Shown piece after piece: positions 52,735 to 64,000 of a stretch of DNA of 64,000 nt. The notes under the pieces are model-generated. The model had not been told where the DNA came from. It saw only the letters and a list, made by a program, of their open reading frames with translations, and made no database searches. The position numbers and the translations under genes were made by a program. How positions within the stretch are numbered: position 1 is the first letter of the stretch; every line of letters starts with the position of its first letter. Source of the stretch: Verticillium longisporum (lineage: Eukaryota > Ascomycota > Sordariomycetes > Glomerellales > Plectosphaerellaceae); contig JAETXT010000010.1 in the NCBI GenBank assembly GCA_019188255.1, forward strand, positions 3,286,001 through 3,350,000, written 5' to 3'.

Positions 52735-53517
52735 GGCCTCTGCTCGTCTTGAGGAAAAAAAACAAAGAAAAAAGGCCACGGCGGGCCCCCCGGCGCGGGG
52801 TGTATGATGTGTGAGCGGATCGAGCTTGTTCTTTCGCAATGGGCGTTGGCGGCGCTGTCCACGTATGTTTTGGTTTTTGCCTTCTTCTTCTGCGGTCCAT
52901 GCTGCATCATGAAAAGGGGAGGCGGCGGAAATACATAGCCTTGAATCGAGACATGTAACCTTGGCGATTCTTCTCGTGTTCGCTCAGTGACCGCACTGCT
53001 CTACTGCTCAATCACATCTTCAACAGCCTGGAGTCATGCTTCACCAACACCAAACACACGACAACGGCACTCATCTTTGTGATATCAAGACACTGCACGC
53101 AGAAGGGCACACGAGGAAAGAAAAGAAAGTTTGAGAATAGAGAACAAGACAGGAGCTAGGTCACGACATGATCCCACGCCCTTCCCTCGCCTTGGCTACA
53201 TTTCGAAATTCGACTCTGCCAGCCCCCCAACTAGCACCTCAAGGGAATACACCCCCTGCTGCCCATCATGACCCCCTCTCCGTGATCCACCAATTCGTTC
53301 TGTCCCTCCCCGCTTCTCTCGTCCGCCGACATTACTTCGCAACTAATTTTTTCATGGCCTCACTTTTGATCGATGTGCTGGAGGGTCGGGAGGCGTGGGT
53401 GTCGGGACGTCGGACTTCACGAGGTGTGCAGCCCATGACGCGAGAATGTTGTTTCAAATGGTCGTCAGCCCGGATATATCGCCAGGCACGCTGTGTACGG
53501 TAGAATGAAGTCGGAGT
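52735..53517. other. Convergent intergenic region, no gene seen
   Basis: 3' UTRs of SURF6 and Vps74. The 111-codon plus-strand frame at 53168-53503 has no domain and overlaps the Vps74 3' end. Confidence 0.5.
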
Positions 53518-54802
53518 TTATAGCAGGGAGTCGAGGCGGGTGAAGACGCTGAGGCACGCGGCGACGACCTCGAGCTGGAGCTCCTTGTCCTTGTTGTTGT
53601 TGCATTCCTGTGCGCTCGTCAGCAGTCTGCGGTGAGGGGGTGGCAACAGTCGTCTTACCTCGGCCACCGCCTGGGGCAGGTTGGCGCCAATGCCGTTGCT
53701 GACGGCCTTCTTGCCAAAGGGCCACTGGCTGTAGTCGGCGAGCAGCTCGTCGGTCTGGGCAAAGGCGCGCTCGCGGGCGTCGTGGCCGAGCGGCGTCAGG
53801 GCGTTCTCGAGCACGTTGGCGGCGTAGGCGGCGCAGACCATGGCCAGGGTGCGGACGTAGCGGAAATCGAGGCTCTCGGGGAGGAACTGCGACGGGGGCA
53901 GGACGACGGTGCGCTGGGTCAGGATGAGGCGTACACGGCGGCGGATCTCTTCCTTGGCGCCGCCGTCGGCGACGGGGTGCGTGGCCATGTCGAAGAGGAG
54001 GAAGTTGCGCTTCTCGGTGCGGAGGATGCCCTTGTCGACGAGACCCTTGGCGAGGCGCTCGCGAACTTGTTTTAGTTGGTAGCCAATCTTCATGAGGTTC
54101 CACGTCTCGCCTGCGTTCCGTTAGCCAACTTTTTCTCTCTGCCCCTTCGATCCTGATGCGTGGTGGTGCTTACCGCTCATCAGGTCCACCCACGAGCTGA
54201 CGCTCATCTTCTCGCTCTGCTTCATCATCTTGAGGGCCTCGTCGAGGAGAACCTCGCCTGTCAGGGTATCGTCGATCACTTCGATGAGGCGGTCGGCGAG
54301 GGGAAAGCGCCGCCTCGAAGGGTCCTTCTGCATGCTGACGCGGCCACGCAGGGCGAGCTCGAGGACGATGCAACCGCGGAGGGCATACGAAATGTTGTCG
54401 TTCCAGAAAGAGAGGTATCCCTGCATTGCGTCTGGTCAGTCACATTGGGCCCTATCCTCTGGCCCCGTACCATCGGTCGGCGCGGATTCGTCCCAAAGGG
54501 AGAGAGGAAGAGAAACCGACCTGCTTGTCCTTGAGGCCCAGCAGCAGGACCTCCTCCATGAGGGTCAGCTTGGGCTGTTTGCTGCGCTCGGCACTCTCGC
54601 TAATGTCACGAGGGTCAAAAGCGATCTTGTGGCCGTTCTCGCCGCTCTCATAGCTCGTCTCGGGGGCGCTGTCGCGGAAGTTGGAAGAGCTGTTTGTACG
54701 GCTGGCGGCGTTGCTGGCGCCCTCGCCCGTCTCGTTGCCGGGACCAGCGCCACCACCGCCTCCGCCGCGGCGTCGCGTGAGACCGCCTTGCGCTGCTGAC
54801 AT
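53518..54802 (-). CDS. VPS74: Vps74/GOLPH3 Golgi phosphoprotein
   Basis: Phosphatidylinositol-4-phosphate-binding Golgi protein that retains glycosyltransferases by COPI-linked recycling. Exons on the minus strand are 54802-54521, 54420-54174, 54110-53659 and 53607-53518, with introns of 100, 63 and 51 nt, all GT-AG and frame-consistent, giving 356 aa (yeast 345). After a basic Arg/Gly N-terminus and a Ser/Glu-rich linker come [128 protein letters not shown] and the hydrophobic end [10 protein letters not shown]. These are the diagnostic blocks of the family. Assignment is secure. Confidence 0.95.
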
Positions 54803-57642
54803 GGCGATATGTCGGTTCTGGATAGGGGAGATGTTGTTTGTCGGGGTGTGAGCCGTGGGGGGTGGTGCCTAAAGTCCAGTCGGGGGGGTATCTGGGGGGC
54901 CCGCTCGTAAAAGGGTGTCAGGCTCGCTGTCTGGTGGGATGGCCGCGATACAGATGCGGCAATGGGTGGGCAGTCGGCGTTGTGCGATGGGTGTGGAGGC
55001 AGCTCCAGACGGAATTGTGAAGGGTACGGCTTGAGCTAATGCTGGACCACACGTTCGAGGGGTGGACAGGTAGTGAGGCGATAGTGCAGAGGTACCCTGA
55101 ATACTGACTCGAGGGGCGCCTTGGGTGTGGCAGCGGGAAGATCGGTGTGCGGACAGGGCTCCCAAGGGGTTATCGGGACGGGTCGGCAGTGATCCCTATC
55201 CAATTCGGCGGATGAGGGTTGATGGCGGTGGGAGAAAGGGAAGCGATTGAGGAATCGACAATCTAGGTTCGTGTCGTGTGCCAAAGGCGTGTCGTATCAC
55301 GGGGTTTAGGGGGGGGCCTTCTCCTGAAGATTTGGGGCCAGGGAATTTCTCGCAGCCTGTCCTTGTCCGATGTTCCTTCCCTTACTCTTGCTTGCTGGTG
55401 CTGGTGCTGGCGCTGACTGTTGACTGCTGGCACCTGGTGCAGCTACAGGCTACAGGAGGCCCCTAGCGAACTGTACCCACTGCCCCTGCTGCACCGGGGC
55501 CTCACTTTGCTCGTCTCGGTTTACATGTACACGTGCACCAGCCCCGTGCACGGGCCAAGAGGCTGCACGTTTTGGCCTGTCGTTTTGTTTCAGCAGCCCA
55601 ACAACGTCTCTGTCTGCTGGACGCTGACTGCTCCAGGGCCACATTAGCGGGACCTATTAGCTTTTCGGTCTCTAACTTTTTCAAGGGAGATGGGTTATCC
55701 AAAGACTAATACTCTATAATTGTTCACATTTCACTTTCCAGCCATGACCATGCTCTCAGAACTGTCAATTGTAAAATCATCGAAATTAAGTCGACTGCCG
55801 CAGCGCTGTAGCGTTGATAGACCCACAAATGCCAATTAACCCGTGTGAGCCTTTGATTCGACAGCACGAAGCACAGTCGCCACGGCCCTTTTCCCCTTTG
55901 CTACCCATACAAGCTACTTCGTACATCTCGATGCCAGGCTTGGTATTCTCGACAGCGTAGGCAGATAAGCATGGCCGATAAGATGATACGCCGCAGGGTC
56001 CTGGCAAGAAGCTTGGCGATCTCACGTCTGTCGCATCCTTCACTTATCGTCTCTACCCAGCAATGGGACCAAGTGTATCTCGGACAAGCCAGCTAGAGCA
56101 CAAAAGTCTGTCAACACAAGGACCAAACACATGGTTTGTATGCCATTGGTGGCAAGACATCATCCCTCGTGTCACGAACCGAGGATATTGATGACTGAGC
56201 GCCACCGCTTGCACGTGGCACGACGAGAGCAATCTCAGAAATGAAACCAGTCGTGTGCACCTTGCGGATTTTGACGCTTGGCGGGGAAATTCACATGTCT
56301 GCCTCATCTCTGCCGGAGCAGGCCTTGGTTCCGTTAGCACCAGTATGTATGGCGAAAAGTCCCTAATGGATACCTTCAGTTCGTATTTGACACTCATTCT
56401 ACCAGTCGTCATGAGCACCTCATTGGATGCCAGGCTAACCGCAAATCACTACTTACGGACGCAGCATCCATCAATAACATTAAGGCACATAGGTAGCCAC
56501 CTGCCACACTGACCCCGCCAAACGATATGAGCCACGCTTGGGCAGCATCGCCCGCCCACTGCCATCCACTGCCTGCCACAGCAGCACAATGGGGGGGTCG
56601 TACCCGCGAATCCCTGCCCTGATTGGCGGCTGAGGCCAGAGCTCCAGGGGCTTGCCGAGCCTAAGCCTCTTTTCCTCCGCCCGCCGTCCGCCGGCAGTCC
56701 AGTGGCAGGCCCCCAAGGCCCCTGGGAGATCGCGGCGGGGCGATCGGCCAGCTGCCATCAGCCGCCAGGGTGACATGTACCTCTCTGCTCCGGCGCTACC
56801 TGCCTCGACGCCTTACCTGGTACCGCAAGGGAGGCAGGCAGGTACCTACCTGGCCAAGGTGTGCCGCCAGTGTACCTGCCTGTCAGACCAGCGACGGGCG
56901 ACCATCAGGGAAAAATCCTCTATCACAAAAATCCCAAACCCGCCTTCGCCGCGTTCCCCTTCTTTCCCTTTCACTCCTCCTCCAGCCCACATCACCACAC
57001 ACCGGTTCGCGCCAACCTTTTCCCCCCTCCCCTCCCCCTCTCCCCCTTTGGGTGTCTCCCATCTTCTTTCTCTCCCGCCTCAGACGTTCTACGGATTTTT
57101 TCTCTTCTTCCCACCATCCAGACTCTCTCCTCCACCGACTCCCGCCTCACCCAGCAGCCGGCCGATCGATCGATACTTCATCGCCATCGCTATCGCCCTC
57201 GCTCGCCCACCGCCAGACACGTCATCTTCTTCCCACGCCGTCACCGAGTCGTTAGGCTCTCCAGCACAGGAAAGCTTCTTGTTGTTGCTTCAGGTCCACC
57301 GACGAGACAACTTGGCTCCCGCATCCATTCTTGGACGCAGCTAGGATTACCCACCCCGCCTCATTGCTCGGTCAGAATCACCAGTGAAAAGACGACGACT
57401 CCTTCTCCAAACCAAGAACCAACACACCTCGAACCGAAAGATTAGCTCCTTGTGTTGAACTAGCAGAAGTCCACGGGCAAACCAAACTTCAGCCACCTCA
57501 CAAAGCCATCTTTGAGAAAGAAACAAGAAGACCACCAAGAAAAATCCAACCGATTCCTCCCCCTCCCTTCAAAAGAACGTTTTCTCTCGCGCTGCAACCT
57601 CTCAACTTTCTGCAATCGACTTGCGCTGTACTTTCACTAGTC
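54803..57642. other. Divergent intergenic region and long leader of eIF2A
   Basis: 2.8 kb. Palindromic GGTACCTACC motifs are near 56833-56850; from about 56900 the plus strand is pyrimidine-rich up to the eIF2A start, consistent with a long 5' UTR. No gene is supported in 54.9-56.8 kb. Confidence 0.5.
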
Positions 57643-59867
57643 ATGGCGTCCCCGTTGCAGTTTGCCTACCGAACCCAGAAGCACATTGGTGTCACCGATG
57701 CCGCGCCCGTCTATGCGCCGCTCGCTGGGTTCACCAACCCCGAAGGGAACAACCGGTGTTGTGAGTACTCACCCTGTGGTCGCTATTTCGCCTGGGCCGA
57801 TCCCAAGCTCGTCTCCGTTGTCAATGCTGCCGACGGCACCCCCGTGCTGTCTCTACCCATTGCCAACGTCTACGAGCTCGGCTTCTCGCCCCTCGGCACC
57901 TTCCTCGTCACCTGGGAGCGCCCCGGCAAGGACGAGAATGGCGATGCCACTAAGAACCTGAAGGTTTGGCGCACCATTGAGGACGGTGTGCCCGCCGAGG
58001 AGAAGCAGCCCCTGGGCCGCTACGTCCAAAAGTCTCAGGGAGGCTGGAACCTGCAGTACACCGCCGACGAGAAGTTCTGCGCCCGCCAGGTCACCAACGA
58101 AGTCCAGTTCTACGAGAGCCACGATCTCGGCACCGTCTGGAACAAGCTGCGCGTCGAGGGTGTCACCACCTTTGCCCTTGCGCCTAGTAACAACCACTCT
58201 GTTGCCGTCTTCATCTCGGAGCGCAAGGTATGAATATCTCCATGTGCATCTCATATCTCACTCGTTGATGCTGACTGATCCCTCGCAGGGCCAACCCGCC
58301 GCCGTCAAGGTCTACAGCGTCCCGCAGTTCGCCCAGCCCATCTCCCAGAAGACCTTCTTCAAGGGCGACAAGGTCCAGCTCAAGTGGAACAACAAGGGCA
58401 CGAGCCTGCTTGTGTTGGCTCAGACCGACGTCGACAAGTCGAACAAGAGCTACTACGGCGAGACGACCCTGTACTTGCTGAGCGTCAACGGCTCCTTTGA
58501 CGCCCGCGTACCCCTCGACAAGGAGGGTCCCATCCACGACGTGACGTGGTCGCCTAATTCGAAAGAGTTTGGCGTCATCTACGGCTACATGCCCGCCAAG
58601 TCCGTCATCTTCAACCACCGTGCCGTCCCCACCCACTCGTTCCCCCTCGGCCCCCGCAACACCATCATCTTCTCGCCCACCGGCCGCTTCGCCCTGCTCG
58701 CCGGCTTTGGCAATCTGGCAGGCCAGATTGATGTGTACGATCTCGAGAAAGACTTCCGCAAGGTCACGACTATTGAGAGTGGCAACCCCAGCATCTGTGT
58801 CTGGAGCCCCGACAGCCGCTACATCCTTACCGCCACCACGTCCCCTCGTCTCCGTGTCGACAACGGCGTAAAGCTGTGGCACGTTGGCGGTAGCATCATG
58901 TACAATGAGGACATGACTGAACTGTACAACGTTCTGTGGAGGCCCATAGCCCTCGATGCCGTGGCCGGCGGCGACCCTCTGAGCCCCGTGCCCACGCCTC
59001 ACTCGTCGGCGACGACCTACCTCGGCACCATCAAGACGCCTAGCAAGCCCGCCGGTGCCTACCGCCCCCGGCGCTCGTGGCCTCGCCACGCCTCTGCACT
59101 TCAAGCGCGAGGACGAGGGCGGCTCAGTTCATGTCGTGGGCAGCGGCTATGGTCCGACCAACGGCGCGACGCCCATTGGAGCTAACGGCTTTGGTCGCCC
59201 CCGTCGCGGCGTTCCAGGTGCCGAGTTTGCCCAGGGCGTGCCCGGTGCCGCCCCCGCCATTCCGGGCGCCGCGCCTGCCGATGGCGATGAGAACTTGTCA
59301 AAGGCGGCGCAGAAGAACAAGAAGAAGCGAGGCGGCCGCAAGGGCAAGGACGGCGAGGGTGAGGGTCAGCCGCAGGGCCAGGGACAGGGCCAGGGACAGC
59401 ACGGTCAGGGCCGCGGAGACGGCCGCGGTCACGGCCGCGAGGGAGGATACGCTAACGGCGGAGCCTCTCTGGCGCCTCCCTCGCACGACCACCGCTCTGG
59501 GTCCGGCAGCGACGGACGCAGCCCCGAGCGTCGCGGTGGCGGCCAGCACCGCCAGACCCTTCGCAGCCAGTCGAGGAACCCCGGCCGCCGCAACAGGAGC
59601 AACACGGCGCGCGGACAGAACGGCGCCCCTCCCGTTCCGACCATGCAAGATGGCCAGCTGGGCGGCGCCGCCGCCGGTGGTGCTGCCGTCGACATGTCGC
59701 AAAACCCGGACGCCAAGAAGATTCGCAGCCTGCAGAAAAAGGTGCGGGCCATCGAGGACCTCGAGATGCGTCTCGCCGGCGGCGAGAAGCTCGAGGACAC
59801 GCAGATGAAGAAGATCACGACCAAGTCGTCAGTCCTCAAGGAGCTCGAGGCGCTCGAGAGGTCGTGA
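57643..59867 (+). CDS. Eukaryotic translation initiation factor 2A (one frame break)
   Basis: eIF2A is a WD-repeat protein able to bring initiator Met-tRNA to the 40S subunit on special mRNAs; it is distinct from the eIF2 alpha subunit. Exons are 57643-58227 and 58289-59867 (61-nt phase-0 intron). The beta-propeller covers about residues 1-430, with CCEYSPCGRYFAWADPKLV, VLAQTDVDKSNKSYYGETTL, GPIHDVTWSPNSKEFGVIYG, FGNLAGQIDVYDLE and CVWSPDSRYILTATTSPRLR. The C-terminal part (ATPLHFKREDEGG, then Gly/Gln-rich linker, then KKIRSLQKKVRAIEDLEMRL and LEALERS) matches the family. Oddity: a frame break at the C run 59065-59069, between GAYRP and GARGLATPLHF; one C fewer or two more restore the frame, for about 720 aa. 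Assignment is secure. Confidence 0.92.
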
Positions 59868-60879
59868 GCGTCGTTGTTAATGGATGATCTGTAGACGAGA
59901 AGTCGGTCGAGGAAAATTGGGCAAATGGGATAAAGGGTGGTATAGCTGTGGGCAAAAGTTGGGTTCACTACGGCCTCGGACTGCATGGCCAGTCGGCCGC
60001 GGAAGGCAGGAGGCAGGCTAGGATATAGCTACTGAGGAGGTCAGGGGCGTTCCTCATCAGTGCAGGCCCCCTTGGACCACGGCCCGGGGCGAGGGTAATA
60101 CAGCCATCAGGACAAGAATGAAAGAAGCCGGGCGTCTTGCTCGAGCCTACTGCATACTGTGCGAGCATGTGATGTTGGAACTGTTGTTCTCCGTTTGAAG
60201 CTTTGGATTGGTCTCAGCTCTGCAAACACCCACCTGCTGTGGGAGATTCCTTTTTACCTACGATTCTATTCATGATTCTGAAAACAACATCAAGGACTCG
60301 GAAGCAAAAGAAGCCGTCGCGACAGCCTGCTTGATAGCTCCTTGGTAGGCATAGTGCGATCGCGCGATGGTATATAACTCATCCGGAATCTGAACCCGAA
60401 TATATCTAGGGCCTAGTGAAAGGAATCCGCAGCGAGTAAAGGGAATAACTGCTGAGTTTTCAGGGGGCTCTTCAGGAGGCCAGCGGAGCCACAGAGCAGG
60501 GGGCTGGTCAGGGGCTAGGGACCACGAGAACGTATATATAGGCATTGCGGAGGGCCAGAATTCAGACAAGTTTCGCCCGCATACCTGCTCAATTGCCCGC
60601 GGACCTAGTGCGGGAGGTCTCTTTATTCTGTTTAGACTACGCTCTGGCAAGGCTCTAGACAGGTCGAATACTCGATGCCCTCTCTCGAACGGTGGCCCGT
60701 TGGCCCTTGTTACGGATGCGAGTAGTGCAGCGTAGCCACTACACCGAAAGGTCTAGCAACCCAGGGTAGCTGGAACTGACTAGATGCTACGCCTATAGGA
60801 TAGGTCTTCGCAGTTCATGATTCTGTTATATAGGTCATTAGCCCTATATAACCAAGTAGGTGTGTAACAGCCCTCCTTA
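59868..60879. other. Intergenic region leading into transposon relics
   Basis: Begins with the eIF2A 3' UTR. From about 60270 base composition starts to vary. A 126-codon minus-strand frame (60270-60650, with LWLRWPPEEPPENSAVIPFT and GPRYIRVQIPDELYTIARSH) looks protein-like, but I cannot tell it from transposon debris. Confidence 0.4.
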
Positions 60880-61760
60880 TTACTAGTTCCTCGCTCACAC
60901 GATGTCGAAGCAGCCTTTGGCAGGAAGCAAGTAGCTACCCTGATCACCATGGACATAGAAGGAGCTTTTGACACCGTCTTAAGCAACAGGCTATGCCTCA
61001 GACTCAGGGAGCAAGGCTGGCCTTACAACGTTATTAGATAGGTAAAACACTTCACCAACCAGAGATAGGCCCGGGTCAGGCATAAGAACTACACCGCCGA
61101 GATAGCACCTCTTCAGTGCGGCCTCCCGCAGGGATCCCCGGTATCCCCAATCCTCTTCCTTCTCTATACTGAGCCGGTATACCGAGCCGGTATACCGGAT
61201 CGGCCCCCGGATCGGCCCCCTAAGATCGAGGTTCAGCTATACTAACGATTACGGTATCTTATATATCGGCAAGACGATAGCGGAAACCACTACCGCGGCC
61301 CAGGACATCCTAGAAGTAATACTCCAATAGGGGGCAAGCAACGGGGTTAGATTCGACCTAGCTAAAGTAGAGGTTATATACTTCTTAAGAGGAAGAATTA
61401 GCCCCCCCCTCAACTAGTATAAGGAAAGGATAATTACTACTAATACGTATATAAGGTAGCTTAGGATATAGCTAGATAAGAGCCTCTCCTTTAAGTACTA
61501 TATTAAGTATAGGACTACTATTACTAGAATATCGGTAAGGTATATTCGGAACTTTAATAAGGTCCTCTACGGACCCCCCCTAAGCTCTATACGTAAAGCT
61601 ATCTATACTATAATGCTCCTAAAGGTACTATTTAGCTTAGAGATCTAGTACTTAAGTAGGACGAAGCTAGTAATAGTAGGTAAGTAAAGAGTCTATACTC
61701 CTATATAAAACAGCCTATAAGACTAGGTAGATAAAATCTAGGCGATTAATACTATAATCA
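60880..61760 (+). mobile_element. Non-LTR (LINE/Tad-like) reverse transcriptase relic, RIP-mutated
   Basis: The conceptual translation contains VATLITMDIEGAFDTVLSN (about 60935-60993) and, in the same frame, LQCGLPQGSPVSPILFLLYT (about 61110-61175), the two RT blocks that define non-LTR elements. A YTNDYGILYIGKTIAETT block (from 61238, in another frame) sits where the catalytic YADD is expected; A-D to T-N is explained by G-to-A changes. TAG/TAA codons interrupt it repeatedly where Gln or Trp codons are expected. Decay strengthens to the right, where AT exceeds 70%. The element's ends are not identifiable. Confidence 0.8.
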
Positions 61761-64000
61761 GAGGTACCCTACTTATATAGAAGATAATTTAAGTCCTTAT
61801 ACTACTTAGAGAATCTAGTATATTACTAGCGCCTTAGCTCCTAGATATAGTATATACCTAGTATACTATAAGACCTAGTACTCTAGATACCCTATACTTA
61901 CTAATATTTAGGATTAATAAATATAAGACCTTAAGGAACTATAGAAACCCCCTTAAGCCTATAATTCTTATATATATAATAGTAATTATACTAAGCTTCC
62001 CTAGGCCGATCCTTTACTTATATATATATACTATAGACCTAGTTACTAACTCTAAAGAGAATATAGCTTAGAAACTTAAGGAATAGGTTATAAACCTACC
62101 CCCTATATACCTTCTTATATTGATATAGTCGTGGTCATAGGGACTAATAATCTTAAATACTCGAATAATAGTATTATATTAAGATATCCCTCCCTATTAA
62201 GGGAGGATATAGGGGTTCTCTATATATATTATAATCCCTAGTTATATAATTAGGATTTATAAAGGCTAGTTATTATAGTTCTATAATTACTATACTATAA
62301 TTATTTAGCGGTAATTATAATCCTATAATTACTAATAGGGATTACTTTCCTATAATTACTAATTTATAATTATATAATAGGATCTACCTAATTACTTATC
62401 TACTATACTTATAATAAATACCCTACTATAAAAGCTATTATATCCTCGTAAGCTCTATTATAATTATAGTAGTCCTATAAGGACTATTAGATTATTAGCT
62501 TTATAGCGGCTAGGCTATAGAGGTCTATAGTAAAATCTTAGATAAAGGAAATATTAGCTAGGATAGGGGAAGAGGGTATATAAGGAGGTATATAAAGATA
62601 TAAAAGGAAATAGGTATAAAGGTATTAGCTTAATTAATAAGGAAAGTAAAGTATAATAGGGATAATATATAAATTACTAGGATATAGAAGGGGTAGGGTT
62701 AGGGTAATTATTTATAGGATTCTTAGGTATATTAGCTATATTATATAATTTATATATAATATCCTAGAAGATTATTATAATTATTTTCTTATTTATTTCC
62801 CTTTACTTTTATAGTACTTTCTATAAGTTATTCTCTTAATTATAAGAACGTTTATTATTAAAGAGGATAATAAATCCGATCTAAGAATTAAAGTCCTTAT
62901 TATTAATAAAAGAGCTATTAATAAATATATATAATTAAATAATCGATAGATCGAAGTATATATAATTTAAGCTATAATCTATATTATCGATCTATTATTA
63001 TATATATTTATTAAACTATTTAAAATCGTCCTTCTCTAGGTTCCTAGCTTAGGAAATTATAATAAAATCGAAAGCTATTTTAAGTTAATAAATAGAAGCT
63101 ATATATATATTATAAGCTCTCTAAGCGATAAATTATTACTCTAAATCTAATATCCTTAGAATTACTTATTCTAATCGATTATTTTAACTTTTCTATAGAA
63201 TTTTAAGATTATTAATTCCGATTTTAATAATATAATTATTAAAGACGCCTCTAAATTAGCGTTTAGGATAGAAATAGGCTTTACTCGGAAGCTAGCTCTT
63301 AAGAGCTTTATTTACTCCCTTTCTATAAATATAGGCTCTCTAAGGTTTAGGGTATCGTTAATCTATATTCCGATTAATCTAAAGCTCTCTCTAGCCCTAA
63401 TTAATAGGAGATATAGATTATAGCCTATTAGAACCGCTATTAAGCGCTCTCTATAATATCTCTAATAGGTTATAAACTAATAGAGGCCTAACTCTATAAT
63501 TCTATAGAGTAGCTTAATAATATAGAAAATAGTATTATTAAGGTATTTATATTATAATTCTTTAAGGATATATAGTAGAATATTATATAGTAGATCTATA
63601 GCGCTCTAGGTATAAGCTTAATTAATATCCTAGAGTATTAGCTATTAGCTATATTCCTATAATATTAGTATAATTACTAGGATTAATCGTTAACTATATT
63701 ATATAATCGTAAACGATTATATTAATAGGGTCGTCTTCTCCTAGTCGCTATACCCCTAAACTATTAATCTTAATTTCTTATATAGGGCTTAAGGGAGTCC
63801 TTTTACTTCTCTTATAAGCTAATATCTAAAGATCCTAGTACTAGGGACTATAGATTTATTAATTAGTACGATTACTCTTATTATTAAAAGTAAATTAATC
63901 TCCTCTTAATCGGATTACTTAAATAGTTTCCTAAAGGTCATTATTCTATTTTTATTATATAGTTTAATAGCTAGGTTATAACTTTATTATTCCCTCTTTA
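61300..64000. other. Extremely AT-rich, TpA-loaded block (RIP-type)
   Basis: Composition changes from balanced DNA to very high AT with dense TA dinucleotides (TATAATATTA-like tracts) and few CpA/TpG. This is the footprint of repeat-induced point mutation on repeated DNA in Pezizomycotina. An imperfect inverted repeat, ATATCCCTCCCTATTAAGGG-like, lies at about 62175-62205. No gene is intact; the block continues beyond the window. Confidence 0.8.
62800..64000 (-). mobile_element. Ty1/copia pol relic (reverse transcriptase and RNase H), RIP-mutated
   Basis: On the minus strand, reading through stops (x), the translation from the window end gives IREVKGLPxALYKKLRLIVx, GYSDxEKTTLLIxSFTII, DINxAYTxSAIDLLYNILLY and ILKELxYKY. 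This is the RT segment of fungal copia pol, where the x positions normally hold Gln. Further along, SSFINNKDFNSxIGFIILFN (about 62880-62945) matches the copia RNase H block (SFANNKDLSSQIG). The order RT then RNase H agrees with a minus-strand element whose 5' part lies beyond 64000. LTRs are not identifiable. Confidence 0.7.

Noticed and set aside
62694..62710. GGGTTAGGGT resembling fungal telomere repeats
   Set aside because: Only about one and a half units within AT-rich transposon debris; not a telomeric array.

Overview
The window looks like nuclear DNA of a filamentous ascomycete (Pezizomycotina, probably Sordariomycetes and perhaps Hypocreales). The reasons are GC-rich coding regions with strong GC at third codon positions, short introns of about 50-150 nt with GTRNGT donors and CTAAC/CTGAC branch sites, nuclear tRNAs (one with an intron), fungal-only families (ethylene-forming enzyme, Hce2 effector, PNP- and HET-type proteins), and a right end of extremely AT-rich retrotransposon relics whose decay looks like repeat-induced point mutation (RIP). 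The genus cannot be fixed from sequence alone.

Layout. 1-13.9 kb is a housekeeping block: the 3' end of a PDAP1/HASPP28 gene, a conserved membrane protein divergent from mitochondrial IF-2, an ~89-bp satellite, the trans-Golgi adaptor GGA, the 18S rRNA aminocarboxypropyltransferase TSR3, and an FHA protein of the SNIP1/Pml1 type. 14-26 kb is sparser: a secreted Hce2-like protein, an AMMECR1 protein, a short-chain dehydrogenase, a decayed NmrA-like gene, a 65-aa secreted peptide and a four-helix membrane protein. 27-36 kb is an accessory stretch: a decayed CrtC/AttH-like gene, a stand-alone PNP-fold protein of the kind that heads fungal NLRs, a HET-C-terminal-like protein and an HNH-type protein, ending at tRNA-Asp and tRNA-Ala. 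37-40.5 kb holds an aldoxime dehydratase and, on the same strand, a four-exon homologue of the bacterial/Penicillium ethylene-forming enzyme. 42.7-59.9 kb is again housekeeping: RPAP1/Rba50, Hpc2 (HIR complex), SURF6/Rrp14, Vps74/GOLPH3 and eIF2A. From about 60.9 kb to the end lie a LINE reverse-transcriptase relic (+) and a Ty1/copia pol relic (-), both full of stops.

Themes. Most genes are single-copy eukaryotic core genes for translation (IF-2, eIF2A), ribosome biogenesis (TSR3, SURF6), Golgi trafficking (GGA, Vps74), splicing (Pml1), chromatin (Hpc2) and RNA polymerase II assembly (RPAP1). They do not form a pathway together. The best candidate for unusual biology is the ethylene-forming enzyme/aldoxime dehydratase pair, which could affect plant hormones. 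Three conserved genes (GGA, HNH, eIF2A) each carry one frame break inside a homopolymer run, which looks more like a consensus sequence problem than gene decay. Exon boundaries below were placed by splice signals, frame and recalled family similarity; no alignment was run.
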